Shown here: positions 55,413 through 64,000 of the stretch, piece by piece | How positions within the stretch are numbered: position 1 is the first letter of the stretch | Layout: every line of letters begins with the position of its first letter | The notes under the pieces: model-generated | What the model was told of the DNA's origin: nothing | What the model saw: the letters and a program-made list of their open reading frames with translations, nothing else | The model's database searches: none | Assembly: GCF_007997075.1 (NCBI RefSeq) | Contig: NZ_VORS01000001.1 | Coordinates: forward strand, 372,001-436,000 | Reading direction: 5' to 3' | DNA: 64,000 bases | Source: Polaribacter sp. IC073 | GTDB lineage: Bacteria > Bacteroidota > Bacteroidia > Flavobacteriales > Flavobacteriaceae | Program-made: the position numbers and the translations under genes

Positions 55413-56114
55413 GATACTTTCGCGCAACAAAGTTCTGTATGTTCTACGAAGCTTTTCTGGAGAAACTCCTAATTTGTATTTTAAGAACACATAACCATTA
55501 ATTAAATTTACTTTCAACCAAGAGTTACGTTCATATTTTCTAGCGCTTACAATTGCTTTAGACTGAATAATTACGAACGGAATTTGCTGTTTCCGAACTC
55601 TGTCTATCATTTCAAAATCTTCCATAATGCAGAAGTTTTCATTAAATCCTTTTAACGTTTTAAAAGTTTCTTTAGTAAAAAACTGACATTGATCTCCACC
55701 TCCAGAAAATAAACCGTCTTTGGTTGTAAATTTACTATTGAAGTTTAAAAAAGCAGAATCTTTATCAAATTTATACGCAAAAAAGCCCGCTTTATTTCCG
55801 GATGCCACTGCTTCTATAATCTGTGTGTAAAAATCATTAGGCAATGTTACATCTGCATGTAAAAAAAGCAATACATTTCCTTGTGCTTTTTTAGCGCCAA
55901 AATTCATTTGTGCTGCTCTTCCTTTTTTATCACTTGTAAAATAAGTAACTTTAGAAAAGTTTTTACAAACTTCTGGGCTTTCATCTGATGTTTCTGGTGA
56001 GTTAGAAATAATAATTTCTAAAGGAAATTTGTTAGCTTGTTCACATAAAAACGACAACCTCTTTAGAAGGTTTTCTTTTTCATTATATACCGGAATAATA
56101 ATACTTAATAACAT
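55410..56114 (-). CDS. Family 2 glycosyltransferase (TIGR04283-like)
   Basis: A 234-residue GT-A enzyme: nucleotide-binding start LSIIIPVYNEKENLLKRL, a DXD-like LLFLHADVTL, and the ED motif in NFCIMEDFEMIDRV. The whole pattern fits the TIGR04283 group, often seen near arsenosugar biosynthesis genes. No arsenic-specific gene is present; DUF547, which often accompanies this group, is divergently transcribed 22 bp away. The function is therefore open. Confidence 0.85.
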   Translation of the reverse strand: MLLSIIIPVYNEKENLLKRLSFLCEQANKFPLEIIISNSPETSDESPEVCKNFSKVTYFTSDKKGRAAQMNFGAKKAQGNVLLFLHADVTLPNDFYTQIIEAVASGNKAGFFAYKFDKDSAFLNFNSKFTTKDGLFSGGGDQCQFFTKETFKTLKGFNENFCIMEDFEMIDRVRKQQIPFVIIQSKAIVSARKYERNSWLKVNLINGYVFLKYKLGVSPEKLRRTYRTLLRESI

Positions 56115-56136
56115 ATTTAAACTTACGTAAATTTAT

Positions 56137-56898
56137 ATGAAACAGTTTCTTATACTACTTTTTTTAGTATCAGCTTTTAGTATTAGTGCACAAGATAGTG
56201 TAAATTATAATGAAGTTTCTGAAGTTTTATTACAAAACATTATGGATGGAAAATCCTATAAAAAAGAAGTAAAAATATTAGAAGAAAGTACTTTAAAAGC
56301 TTTGGTAAGTCAACTTAAAACCGACAAACAAAAAATTGCTTTTTGGGTAAATGTTTACAATTCATTTATACAGATTTCATTAGCAGAAAACCCTAAAGAA
56401 TATGAAGATAGAGGTGCTTATTTTAAGAAAGAGCGTGTAAAAATAGCAGGAGAAACTTTATCTTTTGATGCTATTGAGCATGATATTTTAAGAAGATCTA
56501 GAATAAAATTAAGTTGGGGATATTTAAGGAAATATTTTAGACCAAAGTGGGAGCGTAAATTACGTGTAAAAGATATTGATTGGAGAATTCATTTTGCATT
56601 AAATTGTGGCGCAAAAAGTTGTCCGCCGGTTGCAAAATTTACACCAGAAGCGTTAGATACAGCGTTTAACTTTATGACAACAGAATATTTAAAAGAACAA
56701 ACCACCTATAATAAAGAAACAAAAACAGCAACGTCTGTTTCTTTATTTTCTTGGTTTAGAGCAGATTTTGGAGGTTTGTGTGGCGCAAGAGAAATCTTAA
56801 AAGAATATAAAATTACACCAGAAAAACCTAAAAATTTAGAATTTAACAACTATGATTGGACAATGAGTTTAGGGAATTTTAGAAAAATTCCGAAGTAA
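56137..56898 (+). CDS. DUF547 domain-containing secreted protein
   Basis: A 253-residue protein with a signal peptide (~1-18, ending ISAQ) and a DUF547 domain (KQKIAFWVNVYNSFI, RIHFALNCGAKSCPPV with a conserved CG-A-SCP motif). The function of DUF547 is unknown; some relatives are thought to be thiol-containing enzymes. It is divergent from the glycosyltransferase (22 bp between them), so the two probably share a control region. Confidence 0.85.
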   Translation: MKQFLILLFLVSAFSISAQDSVNYNEVSEVLLQNIMDGKSYKKEVKILEESTLKALVSQLKTDKQKIAFWVNVYNSFIQISLAENPKEYEDRGAYFKKERVKIAGETLSFDAIEHDILRRSRIKLSWGYLRKYFRPKWERKLRVKDIDWRIHFALNCGAKSCPPVAKFTPEALDTAFNFMTTEYLKEQTTYNKETKTATSVSLFSWFRADFGGLCGAREILKEYKITPEKPKNLEFNNYDWTMSLGNFRKIPK

Positions 56899-56922
56899 TT
56901 TATTCTGAGTTGATCAATAAGA

Positions 56923-56975
56923 AAAGAAGATTAAAAAAATCCTTTAAGGTTTAAAGGTTTTTTTTAATCTTCTTT
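56923..56975. terminator. Long bidirectional terminator overlapping the MFS gene end
   Basis: Two 25-nt arms (56923-56947 and 56951-56975) with one mismatch and a 3-nt loop, carrying A- and T-runs. It serves DUF547 (plus) and the convergent MFS gene (minus). Its right arm overlaps the last four codons of the MFS gene. Confidence 0.82.
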
Positions 56976-58232
56976 TTCGTTTTCCTCTATTTCTTTTGTT
57001 AAGTCTAAATCGCGTAAAGTTGGGTTTACAACACCCATTGTTACTGTTGTTATTATGGTCATTGTTCCTCCAAAAACTACGGCAGCAACAGGCCCAATTA
57101 TTTTGGCTGCTAAACCACTTTCAAAAGCACCCAATTCATTAGAAGAACCTACAAACATAGAATTTACAGAAGAAACTCTACCTCGCATGTCATCTGGTGT
57201 TTTTAGTTGTAGAATAGTTTGTCTAATAACCATAGAAATTCCGTCTGCTGCACCACTTACAAACAAAGCCAAAATACTTACCCAAAAGATAGATGAAAGT
57301 CCGAATGCGATGATACTTAATCCGAAGACAAAAACAGAAATAAGCATTTTTTTACCGGTATTTTTATTGATAGGAATGTAGGTTGTTAAAAACATGGTTA
57401 GAATACTTCCCATAGAAATAGAAGCGTTTAAAATACCAAAACCTTCTGGTCCAACTTTTAAAACATCTTGTGCAAAAACTGATAAAATTGCGACCGTTCC
57501 ACCAAATAAAACAGCAATCATATCTAATGTTAAAACTCCTAAAATTGCTTTATTTTTAAAAACAAAATTAATTCCTGCTTTTAAGCTTTCTTTCATTGGT
57601 TCGCCAATTTTTGTATTTAAAATTGGTTTCTTTTTAATTAAAAAAGTGAATAGTAAGGATAATATCACCAAGATAAAAACCAGACATAACGTTTTGTCTA
57701 CACCAATACCACTAATTAAAAAACCTGCACCAAGTGCTCCAGAAACAGAAGCTGTTTTCCAGGTACTTGTGCTCCAAGTTGCTGCATTATGATATATTTT
57801 TTTTGGAACCAATAAGGCTACTAAAGAGAAAATTGTTGGTCCGAAGAATGCACGTAAAAATCCACCAAAAAACACCAAGGCGTAAATGGAATATAAAACT
57901 GAATTTGTAGACCAACTTGCAATGACACTTTCTGTGGTTAATAAAAATAAGCCTAAACTAATCAACGAAAAAGCTGCTGTACAAAAGGCTAACAAGTTTC
58001 TTTTTTCTCTTTGATCTACAATATGCCCCGCAAATAACGCCATAGAAAATGCCGGAATAATTTCCATTAAACCAATAATACCTAAAGAAAGTGGGTCTTT
58101 TGTAATTGAATATACTTGCCATTCGATGACAATAAATTGCATAGACCAACCAAAAACTAGTAGAAATCTAACGAATAAAAAAATATTGAATTCTTTAATT
58201 CTTAAGGCTGCATAAGGATCTTGTTTCCTCAT
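56964..58232 (-). CDS. MFS transporter
   Basis: A 422-residue major facilitator with 12 predicted helices; the loop motif AGHIVDQREKRNLL between helices 2 and 3 is the family's motif A. The C-terminus (DLTKEIEENEKED) is charged and partly encoded inside a terminator arm. It begins 3 bp downstream of the ACT-like gene, so the two are co-transcribed. The substrate is unknown; relatives are often called MFS drug or metabolite exporters. Confidence 0.88.
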   Translation of the reverse strand: MRKQDPYAALRIKEFNIFLFVRFLLVFGWSMQFIVIEWQVYSITKDPLSLGIIGLMEIIPAFSMALFAGHIVDQREKRNLLAFCTAAFSLISLGLFLLTTESVIASWSTNSVLYSIYALVFFGGFLRAFFGPTIFSLVALLVPKKIYHNAATWSTSTWKTASVSGALGAGFLISGIGVDKTLCLVFILVILSLLFTFLIKKKPILNTKIGEPMKESLKAGINFVFKNKAILGVLTLDMIAVLFGGTVAILSVFAQDVLKVGPEGFGILNASISMGSILTMFLTTYIPINKNTGKKMLISVFVFGLSIIAFGLSSIFWVSILALFVSGAADGISMVIRQTILQLKTPDDMRGRVSSVNSMFVGSSNELGAFESGLAAKIIGPVAAVVFGGTMTIITTVTMGVVNPTLRDLDLTKEIEENEKED

Positions 58233-58235
58233 TTA

Positions 58236-58895
58236 TTAGCTCAATTTCATGTCCATTAAAATAGCAAAAGTTTGATTGATGTCTTTATCTTTTACAACAA
58301 TTGTCATTTCATTTGTAGTAGAAATAATTTCTTGTAAAGGAATATCTGCCCAAGCCAATTGTTTTAAAATAAAGTAATAAATACCAGATTGCTCTATATT
58401 TTCCTTTGGAAGTTTTATGGTAATAGAAGCCAATTCTAATACATTAGAGATTAAGGCTTCTTTTTCGAAAATTTCATTTACAAAAGGTTGTAAATTCTTA
58501 CTAGTAACAATATTGGTTTCGAAAATACCCTGAGAAACTGTTAAAAAATAATCTGAACTTTCAGACGATTTCATTAAAATTTTTGCAATTTCCTTTAATA
58601 ATGAAGTGGTGTTTTTAAACGTAAAATCGCACAAATCTGAACGTACAATTACATCACCTAAATCTAAAGCAAGTTTTTTAATATTTTTTCGAATACGCAA
58701 CTCACTTGCAGGAGACAATCTGTTAATTGCCATCATTACTGCACCAACCTTAACATCTTTCTTTAAAGCAGTTGAAACTTCTGGTAAAATAATTCTTGCC
58801 AAAGAAGAAACGTTTATTAACTTTTCGTGCAAAGCTTCTTCAATGAATGGTGTTTTTCTAATTGTACTTTCTACAACTTCTTGTATTGTTTTCAT
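58236..58895 (-). CDS. ACT-domain-like conserved protein
   Basis: A 219-residue protein with no signal peptide. The C-terminal third (~145-219, LELASITIKLPKE ... TNEMTIVVKDKDINQTFAIL) resembles the ACT repeats of aspartate kinase, and relatives are sometimes labelled aspartate kinase, but no kinase domain is present. The N-terminal part is helical. It lies 3 bp upstream of the MFS gene and 43 bp after the gpsA stop. It may be an amino-acid sensor (inference). Confidence 0.65.
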   Translation of the reverse strand: MKTIQEVVESTIRKTPFIEEALHEKLINVSSLARIILPEVSTALKKDVKVGAVMMAINRLSPASELRIRKNIKKLALDLGDVIVRSDLCDFTFKNTTSLLKEIAKILMKSSESSDYFLTVSQGIFETNIVTSKNLQPFVNEIFEKEALISNVLELASITIKLPKENIEQSGIYYFILKQLAWADIPLQEIISTTNEMTIVVKDKDINQTFAILMDMKLS

Positions 58896-58925
58896 GTTAA
58901 TTGTTTAATAAAACATAATAATGTT

Positions 58926-58933
58926 CAAAATTA
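58926..58933 (-). promoter_or_regulatory. Possible -7 promoter element of the ACT-like gene
   Basis: The minus strand reads TAATTTTG (TAnnTTTG) 31 bp upstream of the start. It lies within the 43-bp gap after gpsA; no -33 box was seen. Confidence 0.3.
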
Positions 58934-58938
58934 AACAA

Positions 58939-59934
58939 TTAATCCAATTTATTCGTCAACTTTTTGAATTCTTTTTTAGCATCTTTATTCGCATATAAGA
59001 CATTAAAAACAGCATCAATAATGGGGGTTTTTGCGCCGTTTTCTTCCTTCATTTTAAAAGCACTTTTGGTCGCATAATATCCTTCTGCAACCATGCTCAT
59101 TTCCATTTGAGCCGATTTTACAGTATATCCTTTACCAACCATATTACCAAACTGTCTGTTTCTACTAAAAACAGAATAACCTGTAACCAATAAATCGCCT
59201 AAATAAGCAGAATCGTTAATGTTCCTTTTCATCTTGTGCACTTTCTTAATAAAACGTTTCATCTCACGAATAGCGTTGCTCATTAAAACAGACTGAAAAT
59301 TGTCTCCATATCCTAATCCATGGGCAATACCAGCTGCAACGGCATATATATTTTTTAACATAGCCGCATATTCAGTACCAATAATATCGTCTGAAATTTT
59401 TGTTTTTATATACCAGCTTTTTAAAGACTTGCTCATTAATTTTGCATTATCTTGATTCTGACAAGCAATTGTTAAATAAGACAACCTTTCCATTGCAACC
59501 TCTTCTGCATGACAAGGTCCTGTTATTACCCCAATATTATCAAGTGGAATATTATATTCTTTATGAAAGTGCTCGCCAACAATTAAACCTGTTTCTGGCA
59601 CAATTCCTTTAATTGCAGAAAATATAATTTTACCGTCTAGTGATTTTATTAGTTTTTCTAATTCACTCATTAAAAAAGCAGAAGGAATGGCAAAAATAAG
59701 TACATCATAATTTGCAACTATTTTATTAATATCGCTAGATAAGTCTAATTGACTTGCATACACATCTGCAGATCTAAGGTATTTAGGATTGTGATTATTT
59801 TTCTTTATATGATCTATAGAAGTTTTACTTCTCATATACCAGCCAACGGTTTCAAGATTTTCTGTTAACATCTTTACAATAGCTGTTGCCCAACTTCCGC
59901 CACCTAAAACCGCTATTTTTGGTTGTTCGTTCAT
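58939..59934 (-). CDS. gpsA: NAD(P)-dependent glycerol-3-phosphate dehydrogenase
   Basis: Makes sn-glycerol-3-phosphate for phospholipid synthesis. At 331 residues the NAD-binding motif is GGGSWATAIVKML and the catalytic Lys region is TEYAAMLKNIYAVAAGIAHG. The normal GAGSWGTA motif is GGGSWATA here, as in other flavobacterial copies. It is the counterpart of glpD 4 kb away (synthesis versus oxidation of G3P). A TACTTTTG promoter element lies upstream. Confidence 0.95.
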   Translation of the reverse strand: MNEQPKIAVLGGGSWATAIVKMLTENLETVGWYMRSKTSIDHIKKNNHNPKYLRSADVYASQLDLSSDINKIVANYDVLIFAIPSAFLMSELEKLIKSLDGKIIFSAIKGIVPETGLIVGEHFHKEYNIPLDNIGVITGPCHAEEVAMERLSYLTIACQNQDNAKLMSKSLKSWYIKTKISDDIIGTEYAAMLKNIYAVAAGIAHGLGYGDNFQSVLMSNAIREMKRFIKKVHKMKRNINDSAYLGDLLVTGYSVFSRNRQFGNMVGKGYTVKSAQMEMSMVAEGYYATKSAFKMKEENGAKTPIIDAVFNVLYANKDAKKEFKKLTNKLD

Positions 59935-59953
59935 TATTTTTCTATTTATAAAT

Positions 59954-59961
59954 CAAAAGTA
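59954..59961 (-). promoter_or_regulatory. Possible -7 promoter element of gpsA
   Basis: The minus strand reads TACTTTTG, fitting TAnnTTTG, 19 bp upstream of the gpsA start. The divergent esterase promoter lies 40 bp away. Confidence 0.4.
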
Positions 59962-60001
59962 AGAAAACTATTAACTTATACAGAATGCTTCTATGATTTA
60001 T

Positions 60002-60009
60002 TATCTTTG
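60002..60009 (+). promoter_or_regulatory. Predicted -7 promoter element of the esterase gene
   Basis: TATCTTTG, 20 bp upstream of the ATG at 60030, divergent from the gpsA promoter element. No -33 box was recognised. Confidence 0.5.
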
Positions 60010-60029
60010 TTTGAATTCAATTTCTTTTT

Positions 60030-60923
60030 ATGAAAACCTATTTATTACTCTTTTTATCATTTCTTTTTTTGATCCTTTCCTGTAAAGAAAAATTAGAAAA
60101 TAAAGAGCAATTAGAGTCTAAAACTAAAGAAATAAAATCTACAAAAGCAGCAAATGTATCTTTTTTAGAGGCTCCTCTTTCTGTAACAAACCTTAAAGGA
60201 GAAAAGGTTTTAAGAGCAATTTGGTTATATTTACCACCAAACTACTATTCTTCTAAAGAAAAATATGCTGTTATTTATATGCATGATGCTCAAAATTTAT
60301 TTGACAATAAAACTTCTTTTGTTGGAGAATGGGAAATTGATGAAACGTTAAATACTCTTTATCAAAAAACAAAAAAAGGATTTATAGTTGTTGGAATTAA
60401 TAATACGAAAGAACGAATGGATGAATATTCGCCTTGGATTCATGAAAAATACGGAGGAGGAAACGGAGATAATTATTTAAAAATGATTGTTGAAGAATTA
60501 AAACCAATAATAGATAAGAAGTATCGTACAAAACCAACGGCTGAATTTACTGGAATTATAGGAAGTTCTATGGGAGGTTTAATTTCTTTTTATGGTGGCT
60601 TAAAATATCCAGAAGTTTTTGGTAAAATTGGTGCACTTTCTACTTCTTTTTGGTTTTCAGAGAAAGTGCAAGATTTTGCAAGTGAAAAAGGCAATCAGAA
60701 AAATACAAAACTGTATTTCCTAGTAGGAGGAAAAGAAGGAGATACCATGGTTCCTGATACAGAAAACATGGCAAAACTATTAGTAGAAAAGGGTTTTCCC
60801 AAAGAAAATATTCAAACAAAAATTGTAGCAGAAGGAAAACACACCGAGTCTTTCTGGAAAGCAGAATTTTTAGAAACAATAACATTTTTATTCAACTTAA
60901 ACAATGAACGTACAAATAATTAA
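60030..60923 (+). CDS. Esterase (EstD/enterobactin-esterase-like) lipoprotein
   Basis: A 297-residue alpha/beta hydrolase with a lipoprotein signal (Cys18 in LILSC). The nucleophile elbow is GSSMGG (about residue 182), the acid lies in the KEGD/PDTEN region and the His in EGKHTESFW near 281. The fold is that of the esterase D/IroE group. The dut gene starts inside its last 20 bp, so the two are coupled. The substrate is unknown. Confidence 0.87.
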   Translation: MKTYLLLFLSFLFLILSCKEKLENKEQLESKTKEIKSTKAANVSFLEAPLSVTNLKGEKVLRAIWLYLPPNYYSSKEKYAVIYMHDAQNLFDNKTSFVGEWEIDETLNTLYQKTKKGFIVVGINNTKERMDEYSPWIHEKYGGGNGDNYLKMIVEELKPIIDKKYRTKPTAEFTGIIGSSMGGLISFYGGLKYPEVFGKIGALSTSFWFSEKVQDFASEKGNQKNTKLYFLVGGKEGDTMVPDTENMAKLLVEKGFPKENIQTKIVAEGKHTESFWKAEFLETITFLFNLNNERTNN

Positions 60924-61335
60924 TAAATCGAAACACGCCACACCAAACTATGAAACTGAAGGTGCTGCAGGAATGGATTTACGAGCAAATATTGATGTAG
61001 CAATTACATTAAAACCTTTAGAAAGAGCTATTGTAAAAACAGGTTTATTTATTGCCTTACCGATAGGTTTTGAAGCACAAGTAAGACCAAGAAGTGGTTT
61101 AGCTGCTAAAAAAGGAATTACTGTATTAAATGCTCCAGGAACAGTAGATGCAGATTACAGAGGAGAAATTGGTGTAATTTTAGTAAATCTTTCTAACCAA
61201 GAATATGTTATAAATGATGGCGAAAGAATTGCGCAATTAATAATTGCAAAACATGAGCGTGTACACTGGCAAGAAGTAACCGTTTTAAGTGAAACAGAAC
61301 GTGGTGCAGGTGGTTTTGGAAGCACGGGTGTTTAA
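60904..61335 (+). CDS. dut: dUTP diphosphatase
   Basis: Hydrolyses dUTP to dUMP, keeping uracil out of DNA and supplying thymidylate synthesis. At 143 residues all five dUTPase motifs are present: [42 protein letters not shown] and the C-terminal [12 protein letters not shown]. It overlaps the upstream esterase by 20 bp. Confidence 0.97.
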   Translation: MNVQIINKSKHATPNYETEGAAGMDLRANIDVAITLKPLERAIVKTGLFIALPIGFEAQVRPRSGLAAKKGITVLNAPGTVDADYRGEIGVILVNLSNQEYVINDGERIAQLIIAKHERVHWQEVTVLSETERGAGGFGSTGV

Positions 61336-61348
61336 ATACAAAAATGTT

Positions 61349-61370
61349 TCCAAAAACAATTGTTTTTGGA
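61349..61370 (+). terminator. Hairpin after dut
   Basis: A 22-bp perfect palindrome, followed only by TTTCTTT, so it is a weak terminator or an mRNA-stabilising hairpin. A degenerate TTTCCCGCGAAGGCGAGAATC-type repeat follows at about 61387. Confidence 0.5.
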
Positions 61371-61423
61371 TTTCTTTATAATGGTCTTTCCCGCGAAGGC
61401 GAGAATCTAAAAAAAACAAAAAT

Positions 61424-61576
61424 ATGATTTTAGGAGTATGTGAATGGTTGAGTACAAAAACACAGTTTTCAGCAAAAAATATTAGAATATTATTTGTGTT
61501 GTTAGTTTTATTAGCCGGTTTTGGTCTTGGCGCATATCTAATTCTTTGGTTGGTAAAAATATTATCTAAAGAATAA
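61424..61576 (+). CDS. PspC-domain mini-protein
   Basis: A 50-residue protein, too short for most gene calls, consisting of an amphipathic start (MILGVCEWLSTKTQFSAKNI) and one membrane helix (RILFVLLVLLAGFGLGAYLI) with a basic end. The pattern (GVCxWL near the start, then the FGLGAYLILW helix) is that of the PspC domain, here on its own. It ends 1 bp before the convergent acetyltransferase stop. PspC proteins respond to envelope stress; a role for this stand-alone form is unknown. Confidence 0.75.
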   Translation: MILGVCEWLSTKTQFSAKNIRILFVLLVLLAGFGLGAYLILWLVKILSKE

Positions 61577-61577
61577 T

Positions 61578-62114
61578 TTAGAGTTTTTTATATAACTGAC
61601 TCATTTTTCGAACCTCTTCATGCAATAAATTAAAGGGTAAAAAAATGTGAGAATAATAATGGTAACCCAACTTTTTATAAAATTGAAAAGCTTGTGGTTG
61701 CGCATCCATTGCGTCTAACCAAATAATTTTATAGCCTTTTTTAATGGCTTTATTTGATAACCAAGAGAGTAGTTTTTTTCCTGTTCCGTTTCCTTGTGTT
61801 TTTGGATGTAAATAAATACGGTGCAATTTTACTTGTTTTTCTTCGGATAGACCTGCTAAATTTTCATCCCAAACAAATCTAAAATTACCAACAATTTCAT
61901 CTTTAAAAAGAATAAAATAATAGTTTGCTTTTTGTTCAGATAATTCTTTTAAAATATGCTCTTTAGAATATTGAGAGTTTAGATACCAGCTTCCTTTATC
62001 CGTCCAAAAATGACTGTATGCAAGTGGGTAAATTTCTTTCATCAACTTAAATAACGTTGCTGAATCTGTAATCAAAATTTCTTTTAATTGTATATTTTCT
62101 GTTACTTTAATCAT
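61578..62114 (-). CDS. GNAT family N-acetyltransferase
   Basis: A 178-residue acetyltransferase. The acetyl-CoA pyrophosphate loop is in LHPKTQGNGTGKKLLSWLSN, and the WLDAMDAQPQAFQFYKKLGY region is the usual last strand and helix of RimI-like enzymes. The substrate cannot be told. It lies downstream of recA (76-bp gap holding a terminator), so it has its own promoter, not seen here. Confidence 0.88.
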   Translation of the reverse strand: MIKVTENIQLKEILITDSATLFKLMKEIYPLAYSHFWTDKGSWYLNSQYSKEHILKELSEQKANYYFILFKDEIVGNFRFVWDENLAGLSEEKQVKLHRIYLHPKTQGNGTGKKLLSWLSNKAIKKGYKIIWLDAMDAQPQAFQFYKKLGYHYYSHIFLPFNLLHEEVRKMSQLYKKL

Positions 62115-62125
62115 AATTTAAGAAT

Positions 62126-62164
62126 AAAAAAACTGCTGCAGATTGATTACTTCTACAGCAGTTT
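62126..62164 (-). terminator. Terminator of recA
   Basis: A 9-bp stem (62130-62138 with 62156-62164) and, on the minus strand, a T-run complementary to 62126-62131. It lies just past the recA stop codon. Confidence 0.75.
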
Positions 62165-62190
62165 ATAATAATAGTTGGAACTTTTAAAAC

Positions 62191-63198
62191 TTAATCTTGA
62201 TTTTCAATAGCAATCTTTATTTTACCTTCAAGTTCTTCTGCTAATTCAGGATTGTCTTTAATTAACCCCTTAACAGCATCTCTCCCTTGACCTAATTTTG
62301 TTTCTCCGTAACTAAACCAAGAACCACTTTTCTTAACAATACCTAATTCTACACCAATATCTAAAATCTCACCAACTTTAGAAATTCCTTGTCCGTACAT
62401 AATATCAAATTCTGCAATTTGAAACGGAGGTGCCACTTTGTTTTTAACAACTTTAACTTTGGTACTGTTTCCAATAACTTTGTCTCCGTCTTTAATTTGT
62501 GTTCTTCTTCTAATATCTAAACGCACAGAAGCATAAAATTTTAATGCATTACCACCCGTTGTAGTTTCTGGGTTACCAAACATTACCCCAATTTTTTCTC
62601 TTAATTGGTTGATAAAAATAACAGTACATTTTGTTTTAGAAATGGTACCTGTTAATTTACGTAATGCTTGAGACATTAAACGTGCATGAAGCCCCATTTT
62701 AGAATCTCCCATTTCTCCTTCAATCTCTGCTTTTGGAGTTAAAGCTGCAACAGAATCAATTACAACAATATCTATTGCACCAGAACGAATTAAGTTTTCT
62801 GCAATTTCTAATGCTTGCTCACCATGATCTGGTTGAGAAATAATTAAATTATCTATATCTACGCCTAAATTTTCTGCGTAAAATTTATCGAATGCGTGTT
62901 CTGCATCAATAAAGGCTGCAATTCCGCCCGCTTTTTGAGCTTCTGCAATTGCGTGTAATGTTAAAGTTGTTTTACCAGAAGATTCTGGCCCGTAAATTTC
63001 AATAACTCTTCCTCTTGGATAACCACCAACGCCCAAAGCTAAATCTAAGCCTAAAGAACCAGAAGAAATTGCATCTATATCTTCAGTAACTACATCACCT
63101 AATTTCATTACAGCACCTTTACCATACGTCTTATCTAGCTTATCTAGAGTAAGTTGAAGCGCTTTTAATTTTGCTGTTTTTTCTTTATCTGTCGCCAT
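62191..63198 (-). CDS. recA: Recombinase A
   Basis: Homologous recombination and SOS co-protease. At 335 residues Walker A is GPESSGKTT, Walker B is [10 protein letters not shown], and the L2 loop [24 protein letters not shown] is intact. The C-terminal acidic tail is short. No LexA box was recognised upstream. It is single and terminator-bounded; the divergent epimerase gene starts 114 bp away. Confidence 0.99.
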   Translation of the reverse strand: MATDKEKTAKLKALQLTLDKLDKTYGKGAVMKLGDVVTEDIDAISSGSLGLDLALGVGGYPRGRVIEIYGPESSGKTTLTLHAIAEAQKAGGIAAFIDAEHAFDKFYAENLGVDIDNLIISQPDHGEQALEIAENLIRSGAIDIVVIDSVAALTPKAEIEGEMGDSKMGLHARLMSQALRKLTGTISKTKCTVIFINQLREKIGVMFGNPETTTGGNALKFYASVRLDIRRRTQIKDGDKVIGNSTKVKVVKNKVAPPFQIAEFDIMYGQGISKVGEILDIGVELGIVKKSGSWFSYGETKLGQGRDAVKGLIKDNPELAEELEGKIKIAIENQD

Positions 63199-63311
63199 TT
63201 ATCTTGCTGTTTTTGTTTTTGAATAAGTGTCACAAGTTACGAAATTCTAAAATTAGTTTCCTAAAAAATCTCATTCAAATTTGTACTATTTTTACAAAAA
63301 GTTTAAGATTA

Positions 63312-64000
63312 ATGAGTTCATCAATATTATTAAAAAATAAAGCGTGTAAAGTTACTATTGGAAAAGGAGAATTACTAAGTTTAAAGAAAGATAATCTAGA
63401 GTATATTCATCAAAAAGGAAACAAAGGATGGCGTAATTCTGATGATGAAATGTTTCCTGTAATAGGACCAACTTCTAAAAATAATTTTAGAGTTCATACC
63501 AAAAATGGTGATGCAATTTTAGATCAACATGGTTTGTTAAGAGAATTAGAATATGCTTTAATTTCTTCGGATGAAAACAGTGCAAAATTTATCAAAAAAT
63601 ATAAAAAAAATACGCAGATAGTAAATAGTAAGTTTCCTAAAAAATCTACTGAAGAATATTTATTTTGGCCTTTCGATTTCACTTTTGAAAAACATTTTAC
63701 CATAGAAAATAATGTTTTGAAAATTGAATTTATCATCGAATCAGAAAAAGGAATGCCTTTTATGTTGGGGTATCATCCTGCTTTTTTATTGTCTAATTCT
63801 GGTACTGAAAGTATAGAATCAAATGGTGAAATATTTACTCTAAAAGACGTCTACAACGCAGGCGCTAATGCGTTTCCTATTTTAAATACTGATAAATTAG
63901 TCTTAAAAAACATTGATAGGAACGATGTAGAAATTTCAACAAAAAACTTCCATAATTTTATGTTATGGACAGAGGTTGACAATATGCTTTGCATTGAGCC
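63312..64000 (+). CDS. Aldose 1-epimerase family protein (5' part)
   Basis: Mutarotase-like enzyme, running off the right edge (229 codons visible). The MFPVIGPTS and DQHGLLRE stretches and the GYHPAFLL pattern are those of the galactose mutarotase superfamily. I chose the ATG at 63312 because the first conserved residues follow it directly; no signal peptide. The carboxylate near the C-terminus is outside the window. It diverges from recA. Confidence 0.85.
   Translation, partial: MSSSILLKNKACKVTIGKGELLSLKKDNLEYIHQKGNKGWRNSDDEMFPVIGPTSKNNFRVHTKNGDAILDQHGLLRELEYALISSDENSAKFIKKYKKNTQIVNSKFPKKSTEEYLFWPFDFTFEKHFTIENNVLKIEFIIESEKGMPFMLGYHPAFLLSNSGTESIESNGEIFTLKDVYNAGANAFPILNTDKLVLKNIDRNDVEISTKNFHNFMLWTEVDNMLCIE

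Overview
The window is AT-rich chromosomal DNA of a flavobacterium (Bacteroidota, family Flavobacteriaceae; Polaribacter or a close marine relative is my best guess). The evidence is: a SprE/PorW type IX secretion lipoprotein; an ATP synthase operon in the order B-E-F-H-A-G without atpD and atpC, whose subunit a carries a long N-terminal extension with a signal peptide; many short lipoproteins; weak Shine-Dalgarno sites; and several TAnnTTTG -7 promoter elements. I saw no rRNA, tRNA or CRISPR array.

Layout. 1-950: the C-terminal end of an unidentified gene, a cyclophilin lipoprotein, and a second degenerate copy of that C-terminal end. 1250-9619 (minus): sprE, bactofilin, AtpZ-like, a small membrane protein and atpBEFHAG, closely packed. 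9837-15823 (minus): a PadR regulator, five tandem small membrane proteins sharing an N-terminal E-x-x-D-H helical domain, and an ABC exporter pair, with a candidate promoter and operator upstream. 16127-24631: thioredoxin, prolyl oligopeptidase, a flavin monooxygenase, an M13 peptidase, an orphan ABC ATPase and an AraC regulator. 24683-31531 (minus): a polyketide locus with a type III PKS, FAD oxidoreductase, methyltransferase, ketosynthase, dehydratase, ACP, phosphopantetheinyl transferase and a Gre-like protein. It is interrupted by a REP-associated tyrosine transposase (RAYT) and dotted with five 33-bp palindromes.

31589-40891 (minus): dinB, a hydrolase, two LysE-type exporters, and two glutamate dehydrogenases flanking a 1010-residue PEP/pyruvate-binding-domain protein. 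41104-49875 (plus): pheS, then a GbsR/MarR-regulated RND efflux operon ending in a TetR gene that has lost a recognisable start codon. 49876-50515 is a repeat-rich spacer. 50516-64000: NhaC antiporter, a decayed PNPOx-like pseudogene, a TerB-like protein, glpD, a glycosyltransferase, DUF547, MFS, gpsA, an esterase, dut, a 50-residue PspC protein, an acetyltransferase, recA and the start of an aldose epimerase.

The most interesting parts are the RAYT with its five palindromes inside the polyketide operon, the possible ACP-to-type-III-PKS hand-off in the same locus, and the PadR/five-paralogue/ABC operon, in which a 187-bp block is nearly identical between two otherwise diverged neighbours. All identities are hand-read; no database search was possible.
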